Source: Pyronema omphalodes
Lineage: Eukaryota; Ascomycota; Pezizomycetes; Pezizales; Pyronemataceae
Assembly (NCBI GenBank): GCA_024516155.1
Contig: JAJJXM010000043.1
Span: 62,001-126,000 of the forward strand
Length of the DNA stretch: 64,000 nt
Reading direction: 5' to 3'
In this document: in pieces, positions 43,929 through 55,440 of the stretch
Numbering within the stretch: position 1 is the stretch's first letter
Layout of the letters: every line of letters starts with the position of its first letter
Position numbers and translations under genes: made by a program
Notes under the pieces: generated by a model
The model's input: only the letters and a program-made list of their open reading frames with translations
Database searches by the model: none
Told to the model about the DNA's origin: nothing

Positions 43929-46900
43929 TGTTACTGAAATAAAACAAAAAGCTTAAAGGATTGGACTGGGTATAAATGAGTGTTGAACAGTTTAGCTGAA
44001 ATTGGGAATTCTGTGGTAGCTGGCTTTATCGTTGTCAGAGGTTGATTGGAAGATTTGGAGGCGGATAGTGCTCTAAATACCTAAATAATATTGTGGTCCT
44101 TGAATTGAAATAACGGGGTAGGATGGGGTCCAACGCTGATGATTTTCAATGTAATATTGAATGTTATGATGAAACAAGTGGAACCCGCTGTAGGGAAACT
44201 TGAATGCTTCCTTATGGTAGAATGGAGCGGGTAGTTTAGACTATATAATGATGGCGTTCGAGCTTGAAAATATGACAGAAGAATTTGTATTGTTATCCCA
44301 ACAGGATGGAAGCGAGTTGTTTGTGCGTTCAACTCAGGTTATTACGCAGTAATCGCGCCGCATGGCGCATCATCCATGTTCGGAAATTTTCCGAAAATTA
44401 TGTACCATCCTCGAATATGATCCAATAGACAAGTCTTCTGAACCGCGTTTTGCTACGTGTTCGCCTCATTGAGATGTCTTTCCAACGTATTTTTTTTTTT
44501 TTTGATTATACCCATGCACCAAAACACAATTCATTACGCCACATGGAAGTCTTTCCACAACCCGTGTCGTCACATCCGTATATCCACTACTGACTGGAAT
44601 GTCAATATTTGCATTGATTCCATTACTAAATTTCTCCTTCCAGTTGGCAACCACTGCCCAGTGTTGGCTTCTTTCGGACGTTCGCCGATGCGGACTAAAA
44701 TTTAAATACACCCTCTCGTGGCTCCAGTACCCTCGCTCTCTCCTAGGTAGTGGGATGTACAAAGTGCTGTCTCTCTCGTCTTTGACATTTGTCTACGTTG
44801 GCGTGTTCTGCCTTCTTTGTCCCTTTTAGTAATTTTCCAAGACCCAGGATCGTCGGCCCGTTCTTCGTTAGTGCTTGCAGGATCTGGGCGATATCTTAGC
44901 AATCTTATCAACCGCACCAATCAATCATGGGTTGATGTTTCAAATCACGCCAAAACCCCGCACCCCAGGGAATTACACTAGTTGACTCTAAGGCAACGAC
45001 ATCATCAGTCTGATCGTACCGCTGCACTGGTCCTGTGATGCAATCTGATGGCGGTAAGCTATGCACGTAGGTGGTTCATAGGAGTCGCGGACTCGTTTGA
45101 GGACTTTCCAGATGAAACGTTTATTATGATGAGTATTGCTCGAATACTTGCTCTACTGCTTAAAATAATTGCAATATTCAAGATAATTACGTATACTCGT
45201 AAATTCCGGTCTTTAAATTCGACTGGTTTTGATACTGTGATATTAACAGGCTTAAGAAGAGCCGCGGCCCGCAAGCAGTATTAACTGCAGAAAATCCCTT
45301 GTCTGAAGGTTGTTTGACATATTTCATCCAGAACCAACGTTGGCTGCACCATGAATATGCTAGTGTCTGAATTAGGAATGGAGCTGTAGAATACGCACAA
45401 ATATCTCAGGCGGAAGATACCAACATCACCGGCTGCAGTACGCATTCAACGCTTTAAGCAAGTCCAGAACATAAGCGCCTGTCAAACTTGTCAGGTAGAT
45501 TCTGTTGACTAACTTAGCGGTAGTCCAAGAAAACTTTCGTCACCTGATCCAGGAACAACATGATATCGTGATATCTCAGAAGATCCGTCGATATCCGGGA
45601 TATTGTAATCTAAATATTCGTAACGAAAGCGGCTGAGGGAACTGCATGCTTTTTATCTTTAAAAGAAGTCTCGGATGTTACTACTTTACGGTTGTTGCTG
45701 TTTCTTTGAGCTTGGATGGGATGTGCTTTGATTATTCATGTTTGGATTGCACAAGATTCGCATGCCTTATCACGCAAGAATACTGTGTTTTACATGGTAG
45801 ACTTTTTTAGATGGTTTCAAATTGTACACTTACTCGTCATCGATAGAACCTACGCCAAGGCATTAATTGTCAAATCTCAGAGTATGATGTAGCGTAAAAC
45901 ATCTACACTAATGGTTATAAAAAACCCTACGTGGTTCAATACCATTGCTTCTACTAGGCTGACCTACGTTTAATGGGCATATATGGTCTCAGTAGATCTG
46001 AGATATCAATCTATCTGACCATGGTTCAAGTATCGAAGATTAGGTATAAACTTTGTTGTTCTGGGTGTTGAACATACAAGATCCCGGAGCCGCTCCTCTG
46101 AACGTTTATTCCTTTTTTATGCTTTTCCAATTCTCAGGCGTTACATGTTGAATTTTTACAAGACTACCACACGACTCGTCATTAGATCGTTGAAAGACTC
46201 TTACAAGATCAGATAAAAACAGTGTAGACGACAATATTGTTTTGTTATTGATATCTGAACCTAAGCCAGCAAGATCTGGACATGGTACACCATTCTCAGC
46301 GCTTCCAAGTTCTTGATTATCTTTGTGAAGATTTGTCGATGAAGTTACAGTATATTCGCTAGGATATAACTGGACGTCAATTTATCAAAAGTTAAGTCCG
46401 TACTCCTGCAGCGGCAACAGATACCAATAAAGCACGGGGATCTACACAACTGTCATAGCTAGAGCCAGGATAATAAATGTACCTGACATTGATAGTCCTT
46501 GACACTTGTTTACTATCTATTGAAGCGTGATGTAGGTTAGTAATCGGAGGCATCTTCATTATTCTGTATCAAGCATGGGGAACCGGGCGCTTCCAGCAAC
46601 ACTCAATGTTGCAGTTGATCTACGGAAAAACCTTAAGTCCGATGATTTCCTGGCAGATAATGCGTTAGAAAATGAGTGGACACGTTATGCAGGTGTTTTG
46701 CCGCTTGATCGATCCTGTTGGTGCAGCAACCCGTTAACTTAATCTCCGCTGGACGGTATATGTAATCAACACGGGCCGGTTGACACCTTCTTTAAATAGG
46801 ATGTTAGTGTTGACTTTTGAAGATTTGGTTGGTTGGTATCCAAACATTATTTCTGGATGCAAACAAGTATACGTCTTCTTTTGCGAGTGCCCATACATGA

Positions 46901-47083
46901 CCAGTCATGAAGGTTGGATGTCGTCTGCAAGATTTGAATGACAGGAAAATCTCAGAAAGACATTAAGCTAGCTTATGAACTATTAAAATTGGCTTTATGG
47001 TCAGTTCTTCGCGTAGTTATACGTAATTATATAATATTTGAACAGATCTCGGTTTTCTTTCTCCGCGATTCAAAACCCACTTG
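43929..47083. other. Gene-poor stretch left of the nested transposon
   Basis: 3.2 kb without a supported gene. The first 400 bp are presumably the copper ATPase promoter; I saw no convincing copper-response motif. A poly-T run lies at 44491-44503. Short frames such as 45048-45284 and 44457-44705 show no family resemblance and no coherent splicing. Sequence is near-neutral in base composition and looks like decayed intergenic DNA. Confidence 0.45.
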
Positions 47084-47151
47084 GGGTGCGTTTGGTTTGA
47101 CCAAAAACAAAGTTTTTTGGCCTATTTTCACAGGTAAAAAGGGCTAAAAAC

Positions 47152-47493
47152 GCTCTTCAGAAGATCCCAAAAAGGAAGGCAGCTGTTTTCCTCCAATTAG
47201 CGTCAGACCACGCTTTGATTGGGACACATCTTGTACGAATCAAAAAGAAAGATTCGGATAGTTGCTAGTTCTACAATTCTAGAAAAAGACAACCCCGGGG
47301 ACACCTATTTGGCGAATGTAAGGCATTGAAGAGAGATCTCTTGGTGCTGAAGAAGAAGGTTGAGAAGGTGAAAGGGAAGAAAATGAATCGAGGGACGAGG
47401 ATGAATGTGGTGGCTTCGTTCCAAGATGAACGGGTGATAGAACATGTATTAGATTTTCTTCAACGGACAGGTGTGGGAAAGAGCTTGAAGTAG
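47152..47493 (+). pseudogene. C-terminal remnant of a fungal LINE polyprotein
   Basis: Frame from 47152 reads ALQKIPKRKAAVFLQLASDH, then GTHLVRIKKKDSDSC, a TAG stop at 47266-47268, and on in the same frame to HLFGECKALKRDLLVL and a final VIEHVLDFLQRTGVGKSLK before TAG at 47491. The order QL...H..L...L.RI...DS..C...H...EC....R..L...F...TG matches the conserved end of Tad-type fungal LINE proteins, after the RNase H region, where a C..C...H....C cluster is usual. The second cysteine of the cluster is lost and a stop interrupts, so the copy is dead. Confidence 0.75.
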
Positions 47494-47770
47494 GATACCA
47501 TAAAGGTACCACTCAGAATTTAAATTTAAACGAAGGTGTTTGTTCGTGGTGATCTATGTCACTATTTTTTGTTTTTCTCGGTGTTGATTTTGTTTTCTCC
47601 TTTTCTGTTCTTTGTTTTTTCATATCGTAATCAGGTGGATATCTGGGGTAAAGGAGATCGGGGGGGCTTATAAGGTGGTTAATTTCACGAGGACGGGTAT
47701 TGGGTGTTTTGTTGTATTTTCCTCCATGGGCCTTTTAGGCCTCGGTCAGTGTATGATTCAATAAATAAAT
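47152..47770 (+). mobile_element. 5'-truncated LINE (non-LTR retrotransposon) copy with 14 bp target duplication
   Basis: The insert is flanked by the perfect 14 bp repeat AAAGGGCTAAAAAC (47138-47151 and 47771-47784) and ends in an AATAAATAAAT tail. Its 5' end is the extreme C-terminus of a LINE reverse-transcriptase polyprotein (see next entry), followed by about 280 bp of 3' untranslated sequence and the GGCCTTTTAGGCCTC tail motif. This order and the duplication show target-primed insertion, with truncation after a short cDNA. Because it lies inside the MITE-like repeat, it is younger than that element. Confidence 0.85.
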
Positions 47771-47813
47771 AAAGGGCTAAAAACCTTGTTTTCGGTTGAA
47801 ACCAAACGCACCC

Positions 47814-50466
47814 TTATATAGTCTTCCGATATCTCCTCCAATGAACCTGGGCATCCTGCTATTACAGCCAGTGCATCTTTCACGAATCAACATTGAACCA
47901 TATTCTGGGTCCAAATCCTCCATCGCAACACATCTACATAGTATTAACGCCATTACTAAACCCAAATTCAAATTTCACTAGACGACACCCCATTACTGTA
48001 CCAGAAGCGATTGATGCTGGAAAAGGGGGACAAAATCGGGATTACTTTAGAGGTTGAATATCACACCATTGAATTGAGCTGAAGTGCATAGAAAGGAGTT
48101 TGTGACTCCAAGCTCGTAACCCCGACCCCAGTAAGTTGAGACATAGGGAATATAATGATGATGTCTTGCTTCGACAATTTCGAAGGGTTATATTGACACC
48201 TTCTTACTCCAGTGGAGAATTCACCAGTGAATGGCAGTAGGTATATGTATACATTTCTGAGTCTTGAGGGCTCAACACATCAACGCAAACTATACTCAAG
48301 GCTCCAATACGTCCGTAAACCAAGCGTACAACCCCAAGTCTGTCTATTCCATCATTATTCAAGGTACTTTGTGATGATTTTCCCCATACTATGAGACTAT
48401 ATTTATTTCTACCTAAATCCAGCTGATATACACAACCAAGCCCCCTCTCCCCATCCACAGCCCAAGGACCTGAGATATACAAATATCTTCAAATCCCCTG
48501 GGCCCTTAAACCAACGAGAATATTAAGATTAAACTAGCAGATAAAATGAGGATGATGAAACCATTATCCATTAATGACTATAACATAGCAGGATGGGACC
48601 GAGATTCCCCCGAACTTGGCAGCATGGTAATATCAAAATCAACATGAACCTTCTTGATATCACAACTAACAGGTCTCTCGGCACTTTTCTCATGCTGCTG
48701 AGTTTTCGGTTGATCTAGTAAATCTTCTCTTATGGTCAAAGGATTTGATATCACGGCTCTGAAACCATGTACTTTTTGGAGCTGGGCTCTGTTGAAGTCT
48801 TTAATTTGCATCCAGCGATAATGAGGGGGCGAATACCGCTGTATAAAGCGGTTTAAGAGACCCTGATGACAGACAGCCTGTTGTGTATTTGAGATATTGC
48901 GGTTTCTACTTGAGATAGAGAGGGGTACAGAGAGGAATAAAACAGAAAGGATGATGATGTTAGTTAATCAGTATTACTGTTAATGACCAAGAGGAACATT
49001 GACTAGGTTACAAAACTTCTCCTAACAGACCCAGTGACGACGTCAATGAGAAAGCAGGTAATAGGATGGCATGCTGTTTTTAGCTATAGGATATGATCTT
49101 TTTAATACAGTGGAGGTTATGAAATGACACGGCGTTGTTTAAAGTCGATATGGTTGTCATTACTTTATTAATTTTGATGGAGAATGTCAAATTCTGCATC
49201 TCAATTATTAACAATCAAAAGTTTCAAATTCCATTTCTTCCTTTCATTCCGGTCATCCCCCTTCCAAACCCCACTTTTCTTTATTGCTATAACCATATTA
49301 AGTTTCTACATCATGTACAACCCCTATCTGTGCTCTGCCGCCTTCCTCTGCGACACAGCTCTTCAGTGAGTTCCTTTTTTTTTCTTTAATTTCGCGGCGC
49401 GACTTCAGACAGGTTTTCTTTTATCTCTGTAAATCAGAATAAAAGAAAACCACGATTCCGAGCCATTTTTAAAAACTCTAGATCTCCTCAGAGGTTTGCA
49501 AGGGATCTTAGTAGAGAAACGCCGCAGGTGGTAATTGTTTCATAGACTGGGGAACAGGTATTCCTATGCTCAATATTTGATAGGATGCAATGGAATCAAT
49601 GGTATTTTTGGGATGACGGGACTGATTGGATTATTGGAATTCTGGGTACTTTAAAGGTTTCGAGGAGATCTGGGGTTTGCTGGTTTTCTAGAACTTTGCT
49701 GGGTTTCTGGAACTTTGTCGGACTTTTTCGAGCTTCGTCGCGCTTCATGGAATCTTGTCAAGCTTCACCGGATCCTGTTGGAACATATCGACAGCTTCAG
49801 CGGCCACCAGAACGGCGTTATTTAAACATCCGACATCCCGGTATCATTACGCCAAGCCGGCACGGCACGCGTGGGCTACGGAAGCCACTCGGCCCAGCGC
49901 AGCTGAGAGCCTGAGACGGTAAGGTAATTACACGCGAGCGAGCGTGCCGGTCCAGGGAAATAGGAAATAATTTGCAGAACAGAAAACACGAAACACAAAA
50001 CAAAAAACAACATTGGGGAGGGAGAGAAGAGTAGGAAGAAGAGATGATAACCAAAAAAAAAACATGAGAGTATCCATTAGAGTAGGTATACGCTATAAGA
50101 AAATAAACAAAAAATGCAACCGTGAATAATACCCAATACCCAGTGACCCCTTCTGCCTTGAGAAGTAATAAAAAAACGCCGTGCAAACAAAAGGATACCA
50201 AAACCAGTCAAAAAAAAGAAAGTAAATCCAAAAATGTCCTTTCTACTGTACCGTCAAAAAAAACTTGGAATGATGAAACCGTTTACGCCGAATTCGCCGG
50301 GTGTTGTAATAAGATGTAGTTGCCGTTAGGGGTATGGATAATTGATGAATAATGGAGTGAGAGTCGAGAAATAGTAGGAGGAGAACGAGGAGTGGTAGTA
50401 GCAGTGGTGGATTTATCGTACGTTTGGTGGCGGAAATAAGAGTTTAAACTTCTTATCTACTCTTTG
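47814..50466. other. Gene-poor stretch, no supported gene
   Basis: 2.65 kb. A minus-strand frame at 48578-48811, extendable upstream to about 48862, reads RFIQRYSPPHYRWMQIKDFN and looks protein-like. I could place it in no family and found no exon partner, so it may be a gene fragment. GAATCTTG/GAACTTTG-like imperfect repeats occur at 49690-49790, and A-rich tracts near 49980-50060 and 50208-50265. The right end probably includes the 3' flank of SAP30. Confidence 0.4.
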
Positions 50467-51146
50467 TTAGCCATATTCTCCATCGTCTATTACCATTCTT
50501 TCTTTCGGCCGGTATCCGTCTCTAGCCATAGGGTCCTCGAGCCAATCACTCTCACCTTGATTCTTGACGGAGTACAAAAAGTTAACAATCACATCGTTCT
50601 CTTGTATCGGTTGCGCGTTAAAATTCTTTCTAACAGCTGTAGCCAGTTGCTCTTTCGAAGTTCTAGCCCGGACGCGACTCGGACTCTTTTTTCCTATCCC
50701 GCTGCTGAGAACGATGTGGTTGAAGCTTTGCGACGCGCTCGGAACCGGTAGCCGATATGCCATGCGGTATTTGTGTAGGACATCTAACGGTATGTCGTCC
50801 CATGGTATCTGGCTCTGAGGTTAGTTGGAATGTGTTTTCTTGAAACTTGTCGGAGGACGAGGATTGTGCGGTGCTGTGGGGGTGGGGTTTCCTCGACTGC
50901 CTTTGGCTGCTCTGGGCAGCATTTGACAAGTTTGAAGAAGATAAGGGACGCGGGTTCGGTAGACAAAAGGTAACTTACACCCTCGATACCCTCATGAGCA
51001 TGAGCACCATTCGCATTTACCGCGGTGGAGACATTAGAAGGCTGTTTTTCGAGTGCTGGGGCCGTAGCAGCGGGACGTCGCTTATCGGTGTTACTGTTAT
51101 TCGTGACAGCCTTTGGGCGAGAGTAATCAGGGCGAGCGGTAGGCAT
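50467..51146 (-). CDS. SAP30: SAP30-like subunit of the Sin3-Rpd3 histone deacetylase complex
   Basis: Two exons (51146-50979 and 50814-50467) joined across a 164 bp intron (GTAAGT donor, CAG acceptor) give 171 aa. The N-terminal 55 residues are Ala/Asn/Ser-rich and probably disordered. The second exon is the SAP30 Sin3-binding domain: IPWDDIPLDVLHKYRMAYRL, then SSGIGKKSPS, SKEQLATAVRKNFNAQP and QENDVIVNFLYSVKNQ. In yeast and animals this small subunit bridges Sin3 and the Rpd3 deacetylase and aids promoter targeting. Lengths near 170-250 aa are normal for fungal SAP30. It is the only confident gene in about 10 kb of otherwise gene-poor sequence. The exon phases and the domain are unambiguous. 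Confidence 0.9.
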
Positions 51147-53971
51147 TGTGACGAAGACTGGAAGTTGAAGATGCTATTCGTTCGGTGGTGTGTGAAGACA
51201 AGGGACGATCGAAAGCTGGGGGAAAGCATTGTGGCTACCATACCCCGACTACCAACTACCCCGTTGAGCGCGCTGGTGGTCGGGGCTTGCGGCTCCCGAA
51301 TCGAACGCCACCTGGAGCGGGGAACGCGTACGACAGTCAACTGCTCCGAGCACTGGTGCGCTAGCAATTGCATTGTCACGCGACGAGCTAGAGGAACGAG
51401 TGAGGGGTTGTGGACCGCGTGAAATGCGGTGCAGCGGTGTAATTTTAATGCGAAGGAAATTGATACGTCATTTCCCACGAGCCCTTGAAATCAGGTTTTA
51501 TATCACCGATGCGGTTCTAAAATATACGCGCGGCAACAATATTTATTATTCATCACGCACATCCGACACAAACTACATCAAGCGAAGTCGCTGCAAAAGA
51601 ACACGCAAATGAAATAAATAAAGCGCATCTAGTATCAATGACACCCGGAATCCTCAAAAATGCATGCATCGATAATTTGATCAGGTGTTTTTTTCACTGT
51701 TTCCGCGCGGGCTGTAACCACTCCAACGCTTCCTTAGATGCTAGAAGTCGCACCTCTTCGCTCGGATCATTAATTCGACACACTTTTCGCACTTTCAAAT
51801 CACAGACGGCCCTCCAATGATCAGTCAGCCGTGTTTACTAGACGACTGTAATATCTTTCCGAACCTCTTACGCTGTAATAACCAAATAATCAAAGAACAA
51901 AAAACCCAAACTTCCAGTTCCTTATTCAAACATTCACTCCATATGAATCACAAGTACAAATCTACACAATAGCAGACTGTGAAGTAAAGCGAGATGTTGA
52001 CCCGTAGCCAAACCTTATTCAACATACCTACCATTCATCAAACTTCAAACAAAATTTAATCCCTCCAAAGTCTCTATTAAAAGCTTCTTATATATCCATT
52101 TCCACCTGTAGTAGAGATAGACCCAGCATATACAGCATTCATAGTCTATATTATACCTTTTCTCACAGCCCTTCTAGATCTCCATTAATCAATCCACCTC
52201 CATATCCCCCCCCCCCCCCCCCCCCGAGAGCACCAAGACTCAGTTTTATATTTTATTTCAATCAGTTTCCTAAAATAAAAAACAAAGATAAAATCATAAT
52301 ACCTTCATCAATAATCTCCAGCGCACGCGGCTTCTGACTCCCGAAAACTGAAGATATGGTAGATAGTGATAGTGATAGTAGACATCGATTCCATGGCTAG
52401 CAGCTAGCTTGAGTTATGAGTTATAAGTTCTAAACAATAATATAATACATCAATATATCATGAATGAACTGCAAACGCTGAACTATAAACTGTAAACTGT
52501 GAACTGTGAACTGTAAACGACGAACGATGAATTTACCGTGAATATCCCGTGAATATACTGGACGGTAATCCATTCATTACCTCACGGTGCACCTGGGGCT
52601 TAGTCGGAGTAAGTATGACCATACTCGTGCCTCAATTCTTGATAACAGTAGCTCGGTTGCCGTTATATAGCGGTGGACCGTGTGATGATTCATAACTTTC
52701 CATTGCAACTTAAAATCGTAAGTTACTAACCCTGACCAGCAACAGCACCATCATACACCACCACAATCATACACCACCACAATCATAACAGCATCAAGCA
52801 ACAATCATAACAGCATCAAGCATCAAGTAACCAACAGCCACAAAGCTTGGCTATATCATGTGACTTACAAGAAACCAGAACACCTTGATGGATCAATGGA
52901 TTGATAGGCTGGATCCATGGACTACTATAGACGCAAAGTGAGCTATGAAGAAACTACCGGCTATACAAAACCAACCGGGTGTTGGGAAGCGTTGTATGAG
53001 AAAAAAAAAAGAATTGGATTGGATTTTGGTTGGTTTGATTGGGTTTGGTTTGACTGGGTTTATTCTTTTCTAGAAAAAAAAACAAGAAGAAGAAGAAGCA
53101 GATGAAGAAGCTGGGTAAATGCACAGAAACACACCGCCTCAAATCCATACATCTGATCTACTGGCCATACCACTTTTTAAAAAAAACCATCACCATAACC
53201 ATCACCATAATCACCGTCATAATCACCACCATAATCACAGTTCCAAAAGAAACCCTCTTCATTCATTCATCCATTCATCTATATATATGCGCAACCTATT
53301 CCAAGCCACCATAACCCATCCCACCATAGCCATCCTGCCCAATCCTAAGCCAACCCATCCCATCCCATCCTATCCATCTAATCCCTATGGAAAAAAAACC
53401 CCCCAGAACTAAAAAAGTAAAAAAAAAAGTAGATCTTTGTCATGTAACATGTTTATCATAATGCCGCCCCTATGTATGACTTTTTGTAAACAATAAGAAA
53501 AAAAAAGAAAAAGGAGAAACAAAAAGCAGTCTGTGATGTAAAAAGAAAAGAAAGAAAAGAAACAGCAACAGAAAAGAAAAGAAAAAGAACCGTTGTAGAA
53601 AGAAAGAAAGAGAAAAAAAGAAACAAAAAAAAGAGCAAATGAAAAGTGTGTGAAAATGATGATAAAAAAAAAAAAAACATAGCAAGCAAAGACAATATAA
53701 AAACAAGTAAAAGCAGATAAAAAGCATCCCCTTAACTCCGCCACCCCATGACCTCTTCTAAAAAAAACCCTGAAAGGCCCGTCTCCTCCTTTCTTTCTCG
53801 ATATCAATATAGATATCAATCTATTCCCTTAAACTATTCCCATGATTCCCATTCCCATTCCCATTCCCAGATCCTGTCCACCACTTTTTTCGGTTATATC
53901 TCTTTCTCCCTCTCTCGCTTTCTTTACCTCCCTCGCCCCCGCCCCGCTTTCTGGCTACTATGATCTATGCT
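51147..53971. other. Intergenic, low-complexity stretch
   Basis: 2.8 kb between the SAP30 start and the end of the next minus-strand gene. Contents: a run of 20 C (52206-52225); CTGTRAA repeats 52484-52520; short tandem duplications of ACACCACCACAATCAT and AACAGCATCAAGC at 52750-52825; CATCACCATAA repeats 53180-53240; A-rich tracts 53405-53700; and an ATTCCC repeat 53843-53870. No coding region is supported. Confidence 0.5.
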
Positions 53972-55440
53972 CTAACCCCTCTTTTCAATCTCAGTCATAG
54001 CCCATTTCCTAACCTCCTTATTCGTAACACCACCGAATCCAAAAGCAGGGATGATTCTACACATCCTAGCAGCAGCACTCTGTACGTAATTTCTACCAAC
54101 GAATCTAAGTCTATCACCGAAGCTTCCAACCTTCTGTCTATTGTACAGGTCAAGACCTATAAGATGTAGCGGTGTCGACAAAAGCTGACAAGCAGCCGGG
54201 GCCAAGAATTGTGCCGCTGATTCTGGTTTCATGATTGCATTCTGGGGAAGGTAGGGAGTAAGAACAGGTGGAAGGTTGAAGGAAAATCCAATAGTCATGG
54301 CGTCACGCATGCTGAAAAGAATGAATGATGGAAGAGGGACTGGTCGGGGACTGCCGGATCCAAACATCCGGGCGAAAGAACGGTCTTTGATGAGGCCGAG
54401 ACCCATGTTGGCGCTGTTGTGATTGTTAGTAGAGAGCTCAACCAGATTTATGCGGTGGGAAACATGATAAGGAATGGTGCGGGATCACCGCGGAGGTGGG
54501 GCTTCGATTGGTCATATGGATGAAATAGTGGGGATTATGGGAAACTCACGTAGATGTCGCCACGAACTTCTCAGATCCCGCGGTGACCGCCTTGATGTCA
54601 CCTCCGCTCCTTATGCTCGCGATGGTGTCAATGACGTTGGCAGTAAGGTAGGTTCCGAAGTAGGTCATCTAAGCTTGATATTAGCATTATGTTCTCTATG
54701 CTGGCCCTTGCTCTGTCGCTTTGTCTATCTCCCCGTTGCCGTTTGCTCCAGTTCCTTCACAACTTCGGAGATCTCGGTGACCAAACTCCGCCTCTTCCTC
54801 CAGATTTTCATAGTCCGGCAAGCTTCGTGTAGAGTAGAATACAAGGTGTAATTGTAGGTTGCAGGTAACTCACGTAGATGAGAGCAAAAGGCTTGCTGAA
54901 GAAGAAGTTTTGAGGGCGAGTAATGATAGTTTTTAAGCTGTTCTTTGCGCTCTCAAGAACGGATTTCGTCTTTCCGGAAGCATTCTCCATGATAGATCTA
55001 TCAATCAAGCAAATAACTATAAGCAGTTAGCATTCTGTTCCTTTTGAAGTCGTTACTATCCATCTCTCCTCCTTGTCCTTCTCTTGCCCGCCTCTCAAAG
55101 GTGATGTTGGCGGACCTTGAAATTCTTCTGCGGGTCTGGAGGAGGTCTTGAAGTACTTGGAAAGCCTTCAACACCTTCCATACCGCGTACCATAAGACCT
55201 CACCCTTGCCCTTGCCCTCACCAAAACCTCCCCCATCCTTCCCTGCAGGTTCTCCTCCTCTGTAAATCTCAGGGAAGACTTACTAGGCGCAATCAAGAGA
55301 GTAGCGGAGCTTGCAGAGAGAGCGTCGGCAGCCAATCTCTGCATAATCTTTTGATCACCTCTAACTTTAGCGACGTCCATGTTTGCAGAGGCGGATGCAA
55401 GAGTAGCTTGAAGTTGAGGTTGTTCCGTAGGAGTTGCCAT
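53972..55440 (-). CDS. Conserved fungal membrane protein, probably mitochondrial
   Basis: Four exons (55440-55284, 55016-54874, 54668-54550, 54413-53972) with matching phases give 286 aa. Intron 1 is 267 bp with a GCTAAC branch point and TATAG acceptor; all donors are GTAAGT or GTGAGT. Recognisable blocks are QKIMQRLAADALSASSATLL, NFFFSKPFALIYMTYFGTYL, FILFSMRDAMTIGFSFNLPP, AAQFLAPAACQLLSTPLHLI and a basic C-terminus with RIIPAFGFGGVTNKEVRK. Three to four hydrophobic helices are likely. I recall similar proteins across Pezizomycotina described only as uncharacterised or mitochondrial, so I give no function. The phase-consistent splicing and internal conservation pattern make the gene itself solid. 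Confidence 0.78.

Larger units (their letters stand above)
47084..47813. mobile_element. MITE-like inverted-repeat element split by a retroposon
   Basis: The left end reads GGGTGCGTTTGGTTT and the right end is its inverse complement (AAACCAAACGCACCC). With small gaps the inverted similarity extends to about 40 bp on each side (left ACCAAAAACAAAGTTTTTT, right AAAAACCTTGTTTTCGGTT). Subtracting the inserted LINE copy and one target duplication leaves about 97 bp, almost all terminal repeat, which is typical of a foldback MITE. I see no clear target duplication for this outer element: CTT on either side is possible only if the termini are read slightly asymmetrically. The superfamily is therefore not assigned; GGTGCGTTTGG-like ends occur in hAT-type MITEs. 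Confidence 0.7.

Noticed and set aside
48578..48862. Protein-like minus-strand frame RFIQRYSPPHYRW...
   Set aside because: Looks biased towards coding composition, but I recognise no family and found no upstream start exon; kept only as a remark in the gap entry.
52206..52225. Run of 20 cytosines
   Set aside because: A homopolymer; its length may be an assembly artefact and no function can be read from it.
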